64,000 nucleotides of DNA from Mycolicibacterium moriokaense (GTDB lineage Bacteria; Actinomycetota; Actinomycetes; Mycobacteriales; Mycobacteriaceae), in NCBI RefSeq assembly GCF_010726085.1, contig NZ_AP022560.1:1550001-1614000 (forward strand), in the 5' to 3' direction. This document shows positions 52,969 through 60,703 of this stretch, in pieces. Position 1 is the first letter of the stretch. Each line of letters starts with the position of its first letter. The position numbers were made by a program, and so were the translations under genes. The notes under the pieces were generated by a model, which saw only the letters and a program-made list of their open reading frames with translations, was not told the DNA's origin and searched no databases.

Positions 52969-53572
52969 TCCCGCGTAGCTGGGCGATCGTGACGGCGCCC
53001 CGTCGCAGTGCCTCATTGGCGAGGCGCACCCGGCGGTCGCCCTCCGACGGGATGTCGAACTTGTCGTAGAGGTTCTGCAGATGCTGTTTGACGGCAGCCT
53101 CGGTCACGTACAGCTCGCCTGCCATCCGCCGCACCGATGCGGGTTCGGGGAACGGGTCGTCGGATACCAGCGGCCGGCACAACACCATGAGCACGTCGAC
53201 CTCGCGTCGGGTCAGCCTCGGTGGCAGCTGGCTGGCGTCGGGAACGATGGTCGCTTCTTCCGCAGGCTCGCCGGCCCGCCGCGTCTCCAGGTACACCACC
53301 CGCGACTTGCCGAGGCGCACCTCGTCGCCGGAACGCAGAACCCGTTCCGCGGTGATCTTCTCGCCGTTGACGAACGTGCCGTTGCGGCTGCCGACATCGC
53401 GGATCGACCATGCTGAACCGTGGTTCTCCAGGATGGCGTGCAAGCGCGAGACGGTGGGGTCGTGGTCGAGCGCCACCGTGTTGGTCGAGGCCTTGCCGAG
53501 TGTCACTCGTTCACCGGTCAACGGGACGAGCTCGCGTCCCGTCGGCTTGAAGACTTCCAAATGGGAAGACAT
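52961..53572 (-). CDS. FHA domain protein with C-terminal helix-turn-helix
   Basis: 203 residues. The FHA phosphothreonine-binding domain covers ~18-95 (VTLGKASTNTVALDHDPTVSRLHAILE, SWSIRDVGSRNGTFVNGEKI). The C-terminal part (LTRREVDVLMVLCRPL...ASVRRMAGELYVTEAAVKQHLQNLYDKF) looks like a LuxR-type HTH. AGGAGGT lies 5 nt before the ATG. It overlaps the kinase gene tail by 8 bp in opposite orientation. A phosphorylated threonine, perhaps on the neighbouring kinase, could recruit it to link signal and transcription; that partnership is inferred. Confidence 0.88.
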   Translation of the reverse strand: MSSHLEVFKPTGRELVPLTGERVTLGKASTNTVALDHDPTVSRLHAILENHGSAWSIRDVGSRNGTFVNGEKITAERVLRSGDEVRLGKSRVVYLETRRAGEPAEEATIVPDASQLPPRLTRREVDVLMVLCRPLVSDDPFPEPASVRRMAGELYVTEAAVKQHLQNLYDKFDIPSEGDRRVRLANEALRRGAVTIAQLRGTS

Positions 53573-53646
53573 GCAGACCTCCTGTCCAGGCAATTTTGAC
53601 CTAGACAGTCGGTCCACGGACTCCGAACGCGCCGGGCAATGTGATA

Positions 53647-53678
53647 GCGGGCCGTCGAAGAGCTCCTCGACGACCCGC
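53647..53678. terminator. stem-loop after the membrane-protein gene
   Basis: GCGGGCCGTCGA and TCGACGACCCGC pair over 12 nt with one mismatch around an 8-nt loop. It lies 12 bp after the stop of the minus-strand membrane protein gene and before the FHA gene. Confidence 0.5.
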
Positions 53679-53689
53679 TGCCCGCATGC

Positions 53690-54724
53690 CTAGTGCGGCG
53701 AATTGGTGATCTTTTTCCTGAAGCGGATGGCCCGCTTCACCGGCGCGGATTCCGACAGCGGAGGCCATGGCCATCCGCTGCGATCGCCGCGCGGCGCCTT
53801 CAGGAACGCCAGGCCCAGGAACAGGCCGAAGACCAGATGCCCGACCAGCGTGATGATCACCGTCGCGGCGTTCAGCGGGAACATCCGCTCCTCGCCGTGC
53901 GGGGCGAGCGCGACGGTGGCCATCAGGCCGGCCCAGGTCGGAAAGACCGCGAAGCCGACCGCCGCCAGCACCGCGTAGAGGTTCTTCCATCGGTCGATGC
54001 CGATGGCGAACGCGACCACGAAGAAGGCCACACCCAGCCCGCCGGCGTCGCCGACGTAGCGGTAGACGTAGCCGACGGCCGCGCTGCCCGCGGTCTCCGG
54101 TTCGCCGGTGACGAACGACCCCATCACGGGGATGAAATCGCCCATCAGGCCCAGTACGTGGACGGCGAACAGCCTGGCTGCGTCGTACACGATGCAGGCC
54201 ACCATGCCCGCGATCAGCCCGCGGCCGACGATCATGTCGATGCGGTGTGGTGCGAACGCGATGAGTGTCGCCAGCACGGCGACCAACGCGATCGTGACCA
54301 TGGTGATGCCGCTCTGCGGGAGCAGGCCGAACACCTCGACCGAGATCGCCAGGATCGGCATCGACGCCAGCAACAGCACCAGCGCCAGCCGCGCGTACTC
54401 CCACTTGGTCGGCGGCTTCACCGCCGCCTTGTTCAGGTCAAGGTAGCGCTGCCGGATCGTGTTGGTGACCTTGGCGACGACGGGCACCTCGACAAGCGGG
54501 CGCGGTCGCACGGTCTTGCCGTTCGCGTCGCCGAGGACCGGTGCCTTGAGGCGGGTGGTCATCGGCTCGTCGGCGACCGGGGCCGTAGGGGCCTTCGGGG
54601 TCTGCGGCAGCAGCTTGATCGGCAGATCGCCGGGCCGCAGCCGCACGGTTTCTTCGGGAGCAGGCCGGGTGGTTCCGGTTCGTGCTGTAGACGGCGCCGT
54701 GGGCGGGACTGTCGTGCTCATCAT
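53690..54724 (-). CDS. membrane protein with a long cytoplasmic N-terminus
   Basis: 344 residues. The first ~110 are a Pro/Thr/Arg-rich hydrophilic tail containing TVRLRPGDLPIKLLPQTPK. Then six or seven helices follow, including LALVLLLASMPILAISVEVFGLL, TMVTIALVAVLATLIAFAPH, LIAGMVACIVYDAARLFAVHVLGLM, GVAFFVVAFAIGID and LVGHLVFGLFLGLAFL. No family recognised. Two adjacent ATG codons could serve as start. It lies upstream of the FHA gene on the same strand with a hairpin between them. Confidence 0.75.
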   Translation of the reverse strand: MMSTTVPPTAPSTARTGTTRPAPEETVRLRPGDLPIKLLPQTPKAPTAPVADEPMTTRLKAPVLGDANGKTVRPRPLVEVPVVAKVTNTIRQRYLDLNKAAVKPPTKWEYARLALVLLLASMPILAISVEVFGLLPQSGITMVTIALVAVLATLIAFAPHRIDMIVGRGLIAGMVACIVYDAARLFAVHVLGLMGDFIPVMGSFVTGEPETAGSAAVGYVYRYVGDAGGLGVAFFVVAFAIGIDRWKNLYAVLAAVGFAVFPTWAGLMATVALAPHGEERMFPLNAATVIITLVGHLVFGLFLGLAFLKAPRGDRSGWPWPPLSESAPVKRAIRFRKKITNSPH

Positions 54725-54881
54725 CGCCTTTCCTTGCTTCTGGTGAACTTGATGGTGGTTCTCAGTGGTCTATGACGACATTTATGATGTATTCCGAAGC
54801 AGTACTGCGATATCGCTACGAAGTCAGTTTTCGTCAGGCGCAGAGGTAGGTTTTTCTAGCCGCCGGGCGAGGGGAGGAATT

Positions 54882-55847
54882 ATGTGCACGCGGGTGCTCT
54901 GGAACACCGACAGCAGGTATGTGATGGCGGGCCGGACCATGGACTGGCCTGAATCGACGCAACCGACCATCGTCGCTTTTCCGCGTGGCCGTGAGCGTGA
55001 CGGCGGGAAGGTCGGCGACCTCGTCGTGGTGGCGGAGAACCCGCTGCGCTGGACCAGTCGGTACGCCAGCCTGGCGACCACCGTGTACGGGATCGGCACC
55101 GTCGACGGCTTCAACGAGGCCGGACTCGGGATGCACGCGCTGTACCTCAAGTCGACGGACGTCGGCGCCCGCGACCCCGGCCGCCCCGGTATCCATATGG
55201 GATTGTTCGGCCAGTATCTGCTCGACCAGGCGGGCACCGTCGCCGAAGCCCTGGCGTTGCTGGACACGTTCCAGCCGGTGATGGTGGAATCCCATGGGCG
55301 GAAGGCGACGCTGCACTTCGCACTCGAGGACGCCAGCGGCGACTCGGCGATCATCGAGTTCGAGGGCGGCGAACCCGTCATCCACCACGGCCGCCAATTC
55401 ACGATCATGACCAACGATCCCACCTACGACGAGCAGCTGGAATTGATGTCCCAGCAAGACTTTTCGCATCCGAGTCGCGATATGCCCTTGCCCGGCAACG
55501 TCAATCCCGTCGACCGGTTCCAGCGAGCCAGCTACTACGCCGCGCTGCTGCCGGAGCCCACCGATACCCGGCAGGCGGTGGCGAGCCTGATGGCGATCAT
55601 GCGCAACGTATCGGTCCCGTTCGGTGCGCCGTACGGCGAATTCGGCGTCTACAACACCGAATACCGGACGGTCGTCGATCTGACCCAGAAGCTGTACTTC
55701 TTCGAACTGTCGACGAGCCCGAGCGTGATCTGGATCGACTTCGGCGGACTGAAGCTGACCGACGAGCCGCTGGAGATCAACCCGTACGACACCACGTTGG
55801 TGGGCGACGCTACGTCCCGGTTCGAACCGCAGAAGGTGGCCTTCTGA
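54882..55847 (+). CDS. linear amide C-N hydrolase (choloylglycine hydrolase/penicillin V acylase family)
   Basis: 321 residues. An N-terminal nucleophile hydrolase: after Met removal the catalytic Cys2 (MCTRVLWN) becomes the N-terminus. Supporting motifs are GRTMDWPESTQP, YGIGTVDGFNEAGLGMHAL, and the oxyanion-side TIMTNDPTYDEQ. Members cleave bile-salt amides, penicillin V or acyl-homoserine lactones. GGGGAGG sits 4-5 nt before the ATG. Cytoplasmic or exported status is unclear as no signal is seen. Substrate unknown. Confidence 0.92.
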   Translation: MCTRVLWNTDSRYVMAGRTMDWPESTQPTIVAFPRGRERDGGKVGDLVVVAENPLRWTSRYASLATTVYGIGTVDGFNEAGLGMHALYLKSTDVGARDPGRPGIHMGLFGQYLLDQAGTVAEALALLDTFQPVMVESHGRKATLHFALEDASGDSAIIEFEGGEPVIHHGRQFTIMTNDPTYDEQLELMSQQDFSHPSRDMPLPGNVNPVDRFQRASYYAALLPEPTDTRQAVASLMAIMRNVSVPFGAPYGEFGVYNTEYRTVVDLTQKLYFFELSTSPSVIWIDFGGLKLTDEPLEINPYDTTLVGDATSRFEPQKVAF

Positions 55848-55853
55848 CCCGCG

Positions 55854-56729
55854 TCACACCTTCGAGATGACCTTCTCGGCGTACTTCTCGATGGCGCGGA
55901 TCTTGTTCTCGAGGGGTTCGGGGTCGGGACCGACGATGTAGGGCATACGGAAGCCCACCATGATGTCGGTGACGCCCCGGTCCTCGAGGCGTCTGATGCC
56001 ATCGGGCTTGTAGGCGTCCAGCGACATCGCATGGATCTCGAACGGTCCTGTGCGGCCCTCCTCCTCGCGAAGTTGCTTGAGCCGCTTGATATATCGGTCG
56101 AGCTCGGCGGGATCGCCCAGGTCGCCGCCGCCGTGCATCCACCCGTCGTTGCGGGCGGCGCGACGCAGTGCGGCGTCGGCGTGTCCGCCGATGAGGATCG
56201 GGATCGGTTTGGTGGGCGCAGGCGACATCTTCGTCTTGGGGATGTCGTAGAACTCGCCGTGGAACTCGAAGTACTCGCCGGTGGTGAGGCCCTTGATGAT
56301 CTCGATGCACTCATCCATCCGCTTGCCTCGCCTGGCGAACGGCACGCCCATGAGTTCGTAGTCCTCGGGCCACGGACTGGTGCCGACGCCGAGCCCGAGC
56401 CGGTTGTCGAACAGCGCGGCCAGCGACCCGGCCTGCTTGGCGACGAGCGCGGGCGGACGGATGGGCAGCTTGAGCACGAACATGTTGAACTTCAGCGTCG
56501 TCGTCGCGGCGGACAACGCGCTGGCAAGGACGAACGCCTCGATGATCTCCTTGCCGTCGAGGAATTCACGACCGCCGTCATCGGTGTATGGATACTTCGA
56601 GTCCGACTCGTAGGGATAGGCCACGCTGTCGGCGATCGTCATGGCGTGGAATCCGGCCGACTCGGCGGCCTGCGCCAGCGGGATGTAGTAATTCGGGTGG
56701 GTCAGTGATTCCGCATAGGTGAAGCGCAC
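55854..56729 (-). CDS. LLM class F420-dependent oxidoreductase (KstR-boxed)
   Basis: 291 residues, luciferase-like TIM barrel: VRFTYAESLTHPNYYIPLAQAAESAGFHAMTIADSVAYP, FNMFVLKLPIRPPALVAKQAGSLAALFDNRLGLGVGTSPWPEDYELMGVPF, PILIGGHADAALRRAARNDGWM. GTG start, 12 bp from a perfect KstR 14-mer. It corresponds to Rv0940c, which I recall as a KstR regulon member. It probably acts in sterol or related ring catabolism; the exact step is not known. Confidence 0.9.
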   Translation of the reverse strand: MRFTYAESLTHPNYYIPLAQAAESAGFHAMTIADSVAYPYESDSKYPYTDDGGREFLDGKEIIEAFVLASALSAATTTLKFNMFVLKLPIRPPALVAKQAGSLAALFDNRLGLGVGTSPWPEDYELMGVPFARRGKRMDECIEIIKGLTTGEYFEFHGEFYDIPKTKMSPAPTKPIPILIGGHADAALRRAARNDGWMHGGGDLGDPAELDRYIKRLKQLREEEGRTGPFEIHAMSLDAYKPDGIRRLEDRGVTDIMVGFRMPYIVGPDPEPLENKIRAIEKYAEKVISKV

Positions 56730-56740
56730 CCGGGCAATAC

Positions 56741-56754
56741 TAGAACGTGTTTCA
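56741..56754. promoter_or_regulatory. KstR-type operator
   Basis: TAGAACGTGTTTCA fits TNNAACNNGTTNNA at every fixed position and is the exact reverse complement of the site at 32480. It lies directly upstream of the LLM gene and 42 bp before the divergent DUF4235 gene. Confidence 0.75.
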
Positions 56755-56795
56755 GTTTTTGGTTTAGGGTTCCGCGACGCGGGAACGTGGCGGTC

Positions 56796-57068
56796 ATGAG
56801 CGCTACATCCAAAGCCCTGTACAAGCCGCTGTCGATCGCCACGAGCGTCGCGGGCGGATTGTTGGCAGGCAAGGTCTTCACGGAAATCTGGCAGCGGTTC
56901 AGCCCGTCGGATCAGGAGCCGCCGGAGCCGAAGGACCTGACCCGCTCGACGCGGGAGGCGCTGATCGCCGCCGCGGTCCAGGGACTCATCTTCGGCCTGG
57001 TGCGCGCGGCGGTGGACCGGGCGGGCGCGAAGGGATACCGCGCGATCACCCACGACGACCCGCGCTAG
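56796..57068 (+). CDS. DUF4235 membrane protein
   Basis: 90 residues. The family core is clear: ALYKPLSIATSVAGGLLAGKVFTEIWQRFSP, then REALIAAAVQGLIFGLVRAAVDRAGAKGYRAITH. Two hydrophobic segments, residues ~12-27 and ~58-73, suggest membrane attachment. An in-frame GTG three codons upstream is possible. Function unknown; widespread in Actinobacteria. Divergent from the KstR-boxed oxidoreductase and 22 bp before the MFS gene. Confidence 0.88.
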   Translation: MSATSKALYKPLSIATSVAGGLLAGKVFTEIWQRFSPSDQEPPEPKDLTRSTREALIAAAVQGLIFGLVRAAVDRAGAKGYRAITHDDPR

Positions 57069-57090
57069 CGGACACGGCATCATGGCGTAG

Positions 57091-58293
57091 GTGCGCAGCT
57101 GGCTGACCCGCAATGTGCGGGTGCTGTCGGCCGTGTCCTTTCTGCAGGACACCGCCAGCGAGCTGCTCTATCCGCTGCTGCCGATCTACCTGACGAGCGT
57201 GCTCGGCGCGCCCGCGGCCGTCGTCGGCGCGGTGGAGGGGGCGGCCGAAGGCGCGGCGTCGCTCACCAAACTCGCGGCCGGGCCGCTGGGCGACCGGTAC
57301 TCGAAGCGCCCGCTGATCGCCACCGGCTACGGAATGGCGGCGCTGGGCAAGGTCATGGTGGCCGCCGCCACCGGGTGGCCGGGTGTGCTGGCCGGCCGCG
57401 TGGTCGACCGGCTGGGCAAGGGGATTCGCGGAGCGCCACGCGATGCGCTGCTCGTCGCCGACATCGATACGTCCGCCCGCGGCAGGGTTTTCGGATTCCA
57501 CCGCGCGATGGACACCTTCGGCGCCGTCATCGGCCCGCTGCTGGGACTCATCGGCTACGAGTTGTGGGACCATCGGATCGCGCCCCTGTTGTGGGTGGCC
57601 GTCGTCCCCGCCGTGCTCAGTGTGGCGTTGGTGTACCTGGCGCGCGAGAAAAGAACGCCGATGCCGCATCGCCGTGCGCTGTTCGCGATGGTGGGCCAGT
57701 TGCCACAACGCTATTGGCGGGTGACGATCCTGGTCGTCGGGTTCGGGTTGGTGAACTTTCCCGATGCGCTGCTGTTGTTGCGGCTCAACGAGGTCGGCTT
57801 CTCGGTGGTCGAGGTGATCCTCGCGTACGTGACGTACAACGCCGTCTACGCGGTGGCGAGTTACCCCGCGGGCGCGCTCGCCGACCGAATCGGCAAGCCC
57901 GCGGTGTTCGGCATCGGCCTGGCGTTCTTCGCGGTCGGGTACACCGGGCTAGGGCTCACCTCCGACACGGTCACCGCGTGGCTGCTGATCGGCGTGTACG
58001 GACTGTTCACCGGATGCACGGATGGCGTTGGGAAGGCGTGGGTTTCGTCTCTCGCTGGGTCAGACCTGCAGGGCAGTGCGCAGGGCGTGTTCCAGGGACT
58101 CAGCGGTTTCGCGGTGCTGGCGGCGGGGTTGTGGGCGGGCTTTCTGTGGGGCAGCGACGGACGGCTTCCGCTGTTGATCTCCGGCGTTGCCGGCGGTGTG
58201 TTCGCCGTCGTGACGCTGGTGATCGCGGCCCGTTATCGCTGGGTGAGTTCGTCGAGCGGGAACGGCGGTAACCCGACGCCCGCCACCGAATAG
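57091..58293 (+). CDS. MFS transporter
   Basis: 400 residues with twelve membrane helices. N-half: SFLQDTASELLYPLLPIYL and the MFS loop GPLGDRYSKRPLIATG; the helix 4-5 stretch GRVVDRLGKGIRGAPRDALLVAD is typical of bacterial drug/unknown-substrate MFS permeases. GTG start. Its last 61 bp overlap the convergent DUF4873 gene. Direction and substrate cannot be read. Confidence 0.88.
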   Translation: MRSWLTRNVRVLSAVSFLQDTASELLYPLLPIYLTSVLGAPAAVVGAVEGAAEGAASLTKLAAGPLGDRYSKRPLIATGYGMAALGKVMVAAATGWPGVLAGRVVDRLGKGIRGAPRDALLVADIDTSARGRVFGFHRAMDTFGAVIGPLLGLIGYELWDHRIAPLLWVAVVPAVLSVALVYLAREKRTPMPHRRALFAMVGQLPQRYWRVTILVVGFGLVNFPDALLLLRLNEVGFSVVEVILAYVTYNAVYAVASYPAGALADRIGKPAVFGIGLAFFAVGYTGLGLTSDTVTAWLLIGVYGLFTGCTDGVGKAWVSSLAGSDLQGSAQGVFQGLSGFAVLAAGLWAGFLWGSDGRLPLLISGVAGGVFAVVTLVIAARYRWVSSSSGNGGNPTPATE

Positions 58294-58520
58294 CCGCCCT
58301 GTGGCGGACGCTCGGTGATGCGCGCTGCGGCACTGTTGTCCCCGACCGACAGAGTCGCCGGCTGCGGCAGTCTCGCATCATCGGGAAGCGCATCGAAAAC
58401 CGTTCCCTGCCAGTGATATCGGCCGTCAATCGGGTCGAGATGGCCGCTCAGCCGCACCCGCACCGTGCGCTCGACGCCCTCGGTGGTGACGGTCGCGAGC
58501 CCGTCGTAGATGTCGCTCAT
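58233..58520 (-). CDS. DUF4873 protein
   Basis: 95 residues. DUF4873 signature: DGLATVTTEGVERTVRVRLSGHLDPIDGRYHWQGTVF, then PATLSVGDNSAAARITERPPQGGYSVAGVGLPPF. These small beta proteins accompany oxygenases or SDRs in mycobacteria; here the diiron oxygenase ends at its ATG (4-bp overlap), so they form one operon. It also overlaps the convergent MFS gene by 61 bp. No enzymatic activity known. Confidence 0.88.
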   Translation of the reverse strand: MSDIYDGLATVTTEGVERTVRVRLSGHLDPIDGRYHWQGTVFDALPDDARLPQPATLSVGDNSAAARITERPPQGGYSVAGVGLPPFPLDELTQR

Positions 58521-59407
58521 CGGGCGAGGAAGCCCGATCGCCGCCACATGCGGCGTGCGATCGGGCCCATCAAACCGACCTCTTCGAGGAACGCCGCCAA
58601 CGGTGCGAAGCCCGCGATCTGGGTCTCCCGGCGGTGCGGGCTGCGACGCGCCTCCCGACGGGCCGCGCGCGCATCCAGCCCGACCCTTCGATACGGGGTC
58701 ACGTTGGTGAACAGGTAACGGAAGAAGTAGCCGCCGAGACCGTTGATGTTGGCCACGAAGAACTTCGTCGTCCACCGCATGGTCGGGGTCCGTTTGCGCA
58801 ATCCGTCGCGGGCGAACTGGATGTGGCGCGATTCCTCGGTGACATGAATTCGCATGAGGCGCTGCACCATTGGCTGTAGCTCGGGGTCGTCCATCATCTG
58901 CCGCTGTAGCGAGTCGAAGATCTCCTCGCCGATCAACGCCGCCATCCACAACAGCGGGCCCTGGAATGCGAACGGCAGCAGGTTGATGATGACGCGCTGG
59001 TAGTACCTGGGCCGCACCGGTTTGGCGCCCACCTTCTCGATCGCCTTGCCGAACATCACCATGTGCCGGGTCTCGTCGCCGAGTTCGGTCAGCTCGTAGT
59101 GCGTGGCACTCGCCGTCGGATCCTGGTGCATCATCTTGCGAAGCAGCGCCTGGTTGAGGATGTTCTCGAACCAGATGCCGGCCGACAACGTGTTCACGAA
59201 CTCCTGACGGGACAACTCGATCTGCTGCTCGCGGGTCATCGCGTCCCACCGCGGTGTGCCGTACAACGAGACGGTCTTCGGCGGCAGGAAGAACTTGTCG
59301 GGATCCAGCGGTTCATCCCAGGCGATATCCACGACCGGCGCGTAGGACTTCTTGACGGAGCCCTTCAGCAGTCGCTCGGCGACCTGCTGGCGAGTGGGTG
59401 CGGTCAT
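58517..59407 (-). CDS. AurF-like diiron oxygenase
   Basis: 296 residues. A ferritin-like diiron fold is indicated by helices carrying GDETRHMVMFGKAIEKVG and HVTEESRHIQFARDGL (two E-x-x-H pairs) plus SAGIWFENILNQ and ALIGEEIFD acidic partners. AurF oxidises aryl amines; other members act on fatty or aromatic substrates. The ATG at MTAPTRQQ is chosen over an upstream one with no similarity. It heads the operon with DUF4873. Palindromes lie between it and cobF. Confidence 0.85.
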   Translation of the reverse strand: MTAPTRQQVAERLLKGSVKKSYAPVVDIAWDEPLDPDKFFLPPKTVSLYGTPRWDAMTREQQIELSRQEFVNTLSAGIWFENILNQALLRKMMHQDPTASATHYELTELGDETRHMVMFGKAIEKVGAKPVRPRYYQRVIINLLPFAFQGPLLWMAALIGEEIFDSLQRQMMDDPELQPMVQRLMRIHVTEESRHIQFARDGLRKRTPTMRWTTKFFVANINGLGGYFFRYLFTNVTPYRRVGLDARAARREARRSPHRRETQIAGFAPLAAFLEEVGLMGPIARRMWRRSGFLAR

Positions 59408-59473
59408 CAGCGACGTTCCCTTCGTCCGTGTGGAGCCAAAGGTAAGTTCCACGGGACCAAGATGTCAATACCC

Positions 59474-59497
59474 GCGGTACCGCATACCTGTGGTATG
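59474..59497. promoter_or_regulatory. nested palindromes between diiron oxygenase and cobF
   Basis: GCGGTACCGC is a perfect palindrome and shares its last base with CATACC-TGT-GGTATG, a 6-3-6 inverted repeat. They lie 67-90 bp before the oxygenase start and 26 bp before cobF. A TetR-like operator is plausible. Confidence 0.4.
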
Positions 59498-59522
59498 TGC
59501 TGGTCATGGCATACTCGGCCGC

Positions 59523-60278
59523 GTGACTCGTCGGATCCACGTCATCGGCGTCGGTGCCGGGGATCCGGACTATGTGACAGCCCAGGCGGTCGATGCGCTG
59601 AACGACACCCAGGTGTTCTTCGCGATGGACAAGGGCGAGGCGAAGGACGATCTGGTCGCGCTGCGCAGGCTGATCTGTGAACGGTTCATCCGCGAGCCCG
59701 GCTACCGCTTCGTCGAGCTGCCCGACCCGCCCCGGACGCGAACCGTCCCGGACAGTCCGGCCTACCGGCAGGTCGTCGCCGACTGGCACGCCCGGCGGGC
59801 GCAGGTGTGGGCCTCCGCGATCGAGAACGAGCTGGCACCCGATGGGGTCGGCGCGTTCCTGGCGTGGGGGGACCCGTCGCTCTACGACAGCACTCTGCGG
59901 ATCCTGGAGACCGTCGCGGCACACGTCGACATCGACTACGACGTGATCCCCGGTATCACCGCCATCCAGGCGCTCACGGCCCGACATCGCATACCGCTCA
60001 ACGACGTTGGCGAACCCGTGCTGATCACCACGGGTCGGCAGTTGCGCCACAACGGGCTGTCAGGCAGCGCGGTGGTGATGCTCGACGCGGAGTGTTCCTT
60101 CCTGGGCTGCCCCGCCGAGACGCGCATCTGGTGGGGCGCCTTCCTCGGCACACCGGACGAGTTGTTGGTGGCGGGCACCGTGGGTGAGGTCGGGGACAGG
60201 ATCGCCGAACTCCGCGCCGACGCCCGGTCGCGGCACGGCTGGATCATGGACACCTACCTGCTGCGTTCGGCAGACTGA
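59523..60278 (+). CDS. cobF: precorrin-6A synthase (deacetylating) CobF
   Basis: 251 residues of the tetrapyrrole methylase fold: IHVIGVGAGDPDYVTAQAVDALNDTQVFFAMDKGEAKDDLV, GDPSLYDSTLRILE, VIPGITAIQALTARHRIPLN and the C-terminal WGAFLGTPDELLVAGTVGEVGDRIAEL. It adds the C-1 methyl of precorrin-5 with loss of acetate, in aerobic B12 synthesis. GTG start. Members of the M. tuberculosis complex have lost cobF, which sits at this place in M. canettii, so this organism keeps the fuller pathway. Confidence 0.93.
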   Translation: MTRRIHVIGVGAGDPDYVTAQAVDALNDTQVFFAMDKGEAKDDLVALRRLICERFIREPGYRFVELPDPPRTRTVPDSPAYRQVVADWHARRAQVWASAIENELAPDGVGAFLAWGDPSLYDSTLRILETVAAHVDIDYDVIPGITAIQALTARHRIPLNDVGEPVLITTGRQLRHNGLSGSAVVMLDAECSFLGCPAETRIWWGAFLGTPDELLVAGTVGEVGDRIAELRADARSRHGWIMDTYLLRSAD

Positions 60279-60282
60279 CCGC

Positions 60283-60687
60283 ATGGGGTCATTCCTGCTG
60301 CGTGCAGCCTTGACGGGCTTCGCACTGTGGGTGGTGACGCTAATCGTTCCCGGGATCCGATTCACCGGCTTCGATTCGACGCTGCAGGAGATCGGCGTCA
60401 TCTTCGTCGTCGGTGTGATCTTCGGCCTGGTCAACGCGGTCATCAAGCCCATCGTGCAGTTCATCTCGATTCCGCTGTATATCCTCACGCTCGGCCTGAT
60501 CCACATCGTGATCAATGCGCTGATGCTGTGGATCACCGCGTGGATCACCGAGCACACCACCGGCTGGGGGCTCGTCATCGACAAGTTCTGGTGGACCGCG
60601 ATCTGGGCCGCCGTCGTGCTGTCGATCGTGGGCTGGCTGCTGTCGTTGATCATCGACGGCGACGACGACCGCGTCCTACGGCACTGA
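60283..60687 (+). CDS. phage holin family 4 (PF04020-like) membrane protein
   Basis: 134 residues with four helices: LLRAALTGFALWVVTLIVPG, EIGVIFVVGVIFGLVNAVIKPIVQFIS, LYILTLGLIHIVINALMLWITAWI and AAVVLSIVGWLLSLIIDG. Members of this family are ordinary chromosomal membrane proteins in most bacteria and are not evidence of a prophage. It lies 4 bp after cobF and may be cotranscribed; its role is unknown. Confidence 0.85.
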   Translation: MGSFLLRAALTGFALWVVTLIVPGIRFTGFDSTLQEIGVIFVVGVIFGLVNAVIKPIVQFISIPLYILTLGLIHIVINALMLWITAWITEHTTGWGLVIDKFWWTAIWAAVVLSIVGWLLSLIIDGDDDRVLRH

Positions 60688-60703
60688 CCGGCACACTGGA
60701 AAC

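Noticed and set aside
60283..60687. Holin-like protein as a sign of prophage
   Set aside because: This family is a common chromosomal membrane protein and no other phage gene, integrase or att site is seen.
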